From: Epithemia pelagica
Taxonomy: Eukaryota; Bacillariophyta; Bacillariophyceae; Surirellales; Surirellaceae
Assembly: GCA_946965045.2 (NCBI GenBank)
Contig: OX337229.1
Location: forward strand, 5,642,001-5,706,000
Reading direction: 5' to 3'
DNA: 64,000 bases
In this document: positions 62,441-64,000 of the stretch, one piece after another
How the letters are laid out: each line of letters begins with the position of its first letter
Numbering within the stretch: the stretch's first letter is position 1
Program-made: the position numbers and the translations under genes
The notes under the pieces: generated by a model
Told to the model about the DNA's origin: nothing
Seen by the model: only the letters and a program-made list of their open reading frames with translations
Database searches by the model: none

Positions 62441-63161
62441 AAAACATTGTCTGAATGAGACTTGGATGCATACTCGAAGAGTACTGGTGTGTGGTAAGTG
62501 GCATCAAGTTGAGATTCTTTCTTGAACATGACAATGACGAATGTTGGTAATTTTGGACTAGAGTCTCTGAATGGAGTTTGTTGACAACGTAACCTCCCTT
62601 GGCTGTGTCTGAGTCTTGTTGTTGTTTCCGAGTTGCTGGAATTTTGACGAGCCTATGGACCATGTTTTCTAAATCGTTTCCATCTGTTGTTTCTGTCGTC
62701 ACCACAGGTGCTTCATCATCCGGACTGTATCGGGTTCTAGACACACATAATGAGTGTTCACGGCTCTGATCTTTCAGGGAGTGAAACTGAAAGGGCATCG
62801 ATTTTTGATCCACGTCGTTGTCGTAAAAGAGTCTACCTAGAGGAGTATGGGTGCTTCCACGCTTGAGGACCCAGAAACTACTCCTACTAGTAGACTAGGT
62901 AGTATGCTTGCACTCGAAAACTCTTTGTCGCTCCGTGTGTGTACTTCGATCTTCGATGTACTTCCAAGAACATCTTCAACCTCAATTATTAAAGCCCCCA
63001 AGCCCAAGAATAGAGTTTCAAAATATTGCGAACAGTCTCCAGGCTTTGGCTAGCAGTCAGAATTACTCGAAAAATCTTTTACTTCGATCTTCGATGTACT
63101 TCCAAGAATCTCATCATCCGCCATTCCAAGCCCTGACGGCCTGAAACTGAAAGATCTCAAA
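62441..63161. repeat. Intergenic region with direct repeats
   Basis: 720 bp with no supported gene. A 28-bp exact direct repeat beginning ACTTCGATCTTCGATGTACT lies at 62943-62970 and 63081-63108; both copies are followed by related sequences ending in a shared GCGAACAGT. ACCTAGAGGAG (about 62834) and ACTAGTAGACTAGGTAGT (about 62887) are further CTAG-type motifs. Confidence 0.6.
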
Positions 63162-64000
63162 ATGCGAACAGTAGAGGATTCATGGATCTTTGGCCAAAAG
63201 GTCAACAAGCAAAAGATACCATTGAAACGATACAGGGACAGGTAAGATCGCTGGTGTTTGTCGATAGGAATCACTCTTGCTCCCTGGGAACGTCACAACT
63301 TACCTTTGTTTGCTTTGCTTTTTCAGTTTTACTGGAACTGCAACCATGAGTCTCGTCTGTATCCTTTGCATTGTTGCGTTGTCCTCTTCGATTGTGGGTG
63401 CCGTTCTGACTGGCGATTGGACAGAGATTGGGACCATTCCAAGTGAAGGCTTTTCGCTCTCCATGTCGGCTACGAGTGGAATAGCCGCAACAGACCAGAA
63501 TATCATTGCTGCAGGTGTGCCCCGGTTGGATACCGTAGCCATTTTTCGTGGTTCGGACACGGACGCTTTCACTCAAGAGTTTTCCATCACGGATGCTACT
63601 CCCAACTCCGAACTGGGACACTCGGTGAGTGTAGACTACACCCATTACTACGTGCTCGTGGGGTCTCCAGGGAAAGCAGGAGCTTCACGGGGTGCGGGTT
63701 CTGCTCGCGTCTTTCGAAGAAACAACGACGGATCGTGGTCGCCTCTATACAACGAGATTGTCAATTAAGATGCAAACATAGCTGGAGACAATGCGCGATT
63801 TGGAGAAGCTGTGGCAGTTGTTGATGGTATTACTATGGTAGTTTGCTCTCCTCTGGACGATCGCTTTCAAGCCGATGCCGGTAAATGCTTGGTATACCTC
63901 GACACGGAGATTCCTGGATCCACTGTCCGCCAGTGGCAGCTCGATCCTACCATTGAAGCACTCAACGACTTTACAGGGCGACAAGCAAACGATCGTTTTG
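63162..64000 (+). pseudogene. FG-GAP repeat secreted protein with in-frame TAA (3' partial)
   Basis: A predicted secreted beta-propeller protein that runs off the window end. The signal peptide starts at ATG 63346 (SLVCILCIVALSSSIVGAV). The mature part has FG-GAP-like units, SELGHSVSVDY....VLVGSPG and NARFGEAVAVVDG...VVCSPL, found in integrin-alpha-like proteins. A TAA at 63766-63768 interrupts the frame after 140 codons, but the next 77 codons to the window edge are in the same frame and continue the propeller pattern. This points to a nonsense mutation, a readthrough case or a sequencing error. A 5' exon (63162-63241) with a GTAAGA...TTCAG intron (63242-63326) joins in frame and could add residues before the signal peptide or be UTR. 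Confidence 0.6.

Noticed and set aside
1..64000. tRNA, rRNA or CRISPR features
   Set aside because: No cloverleaf-like TTCGA arm with matching acceptor, no rRNA core sequence and no regularly spaced repeat array were seen on reading both strands; a covariance-model search would be decisive.

Overview
This window is nuclear DNA of a photosynthetic eukaryote, most likely a pennate diatom. Several proteins begin with a signal peptide that ends in the stramenopile plastid motif A/G/S-F. Introns are few, short and GT-AG. The gene set is eukaryotic: p300/CBP acetyltransferase, INCENP, Misato, LAMTOR2, SPX-EXS phosphate exporter, DDX24 helicase and PP2C. Genes are dense and lie on both strands. The species assignment is inference; no organellar or bacterial operon structure is seen.

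Layout. 0-9 kb: the 3' part of a p300/CBP-type histone acetyltransferase, convergent with an INCENP-like chromosomal passenger protein, then a large SPX-EXS phosphate exporter. 9-14 kb: Misato/DML1 and a PhyH-type dioxygenase. 14-15.7 kb has no supported gene. 15.7-24.2 kb is a membrane redox cluster: two tandem ferric-reductase/NADPH-oxidase-like genes flanking a small LAMTOR2-like roadblock gene, followed by a cytochrome b5-domain membrane protein. 24-33 kb: an unknown protein, a kelch gene broken by an in-frame TAG, mitochondrial pyruvate dehydrogenase E1 beta, and a large unknown protein with two copies of a short domain. 33-45 kb is rich in plastid-directed proteins: fructose-1,6-bisphosphatase, chorismate mutase, a predicted thylakoid protein with a Tat-like signal, an unknown secreted/plastid protein and a MoeZ-type ThiF-rhodanese protein. 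An SLC35-type transporter and a methyltransferase lie among them.

46.9-53.8 kb is a complete DNA transposon of the hAT superfamily. It has 14-bp perfect terminal inverted repeats starting CAGGG and an exact 8-bp target duplication (GCTTTAAT). It holds two convergent intact genes: a 1221-aa hAT transposase and a 613-aa protein with an endonuclease III-like HhH-GPD DNA glycosylase domain. The glycosylase keeps the catalytic Lys and Asp but has no iron-sulfur cluster ligands. A hAT element carrying its own base-excision glycosylase is the most unusual thing here. It lies about 200 bp upstream of a degenerate retropepsin-like gene.

54-64 kb: a PP2C phosphatase, a gene-poor stretch, an enoyl-CoA hydratase/isomerase, a four-exon DEAD-box helicase of the DDX24/Mak5 type, and a partial FG-GAP repeat secreted protein with an in-frame TAA, running off the window end.

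Splice sites given below were read by eye from GT-AG signals and frame continuity, without transcript data.
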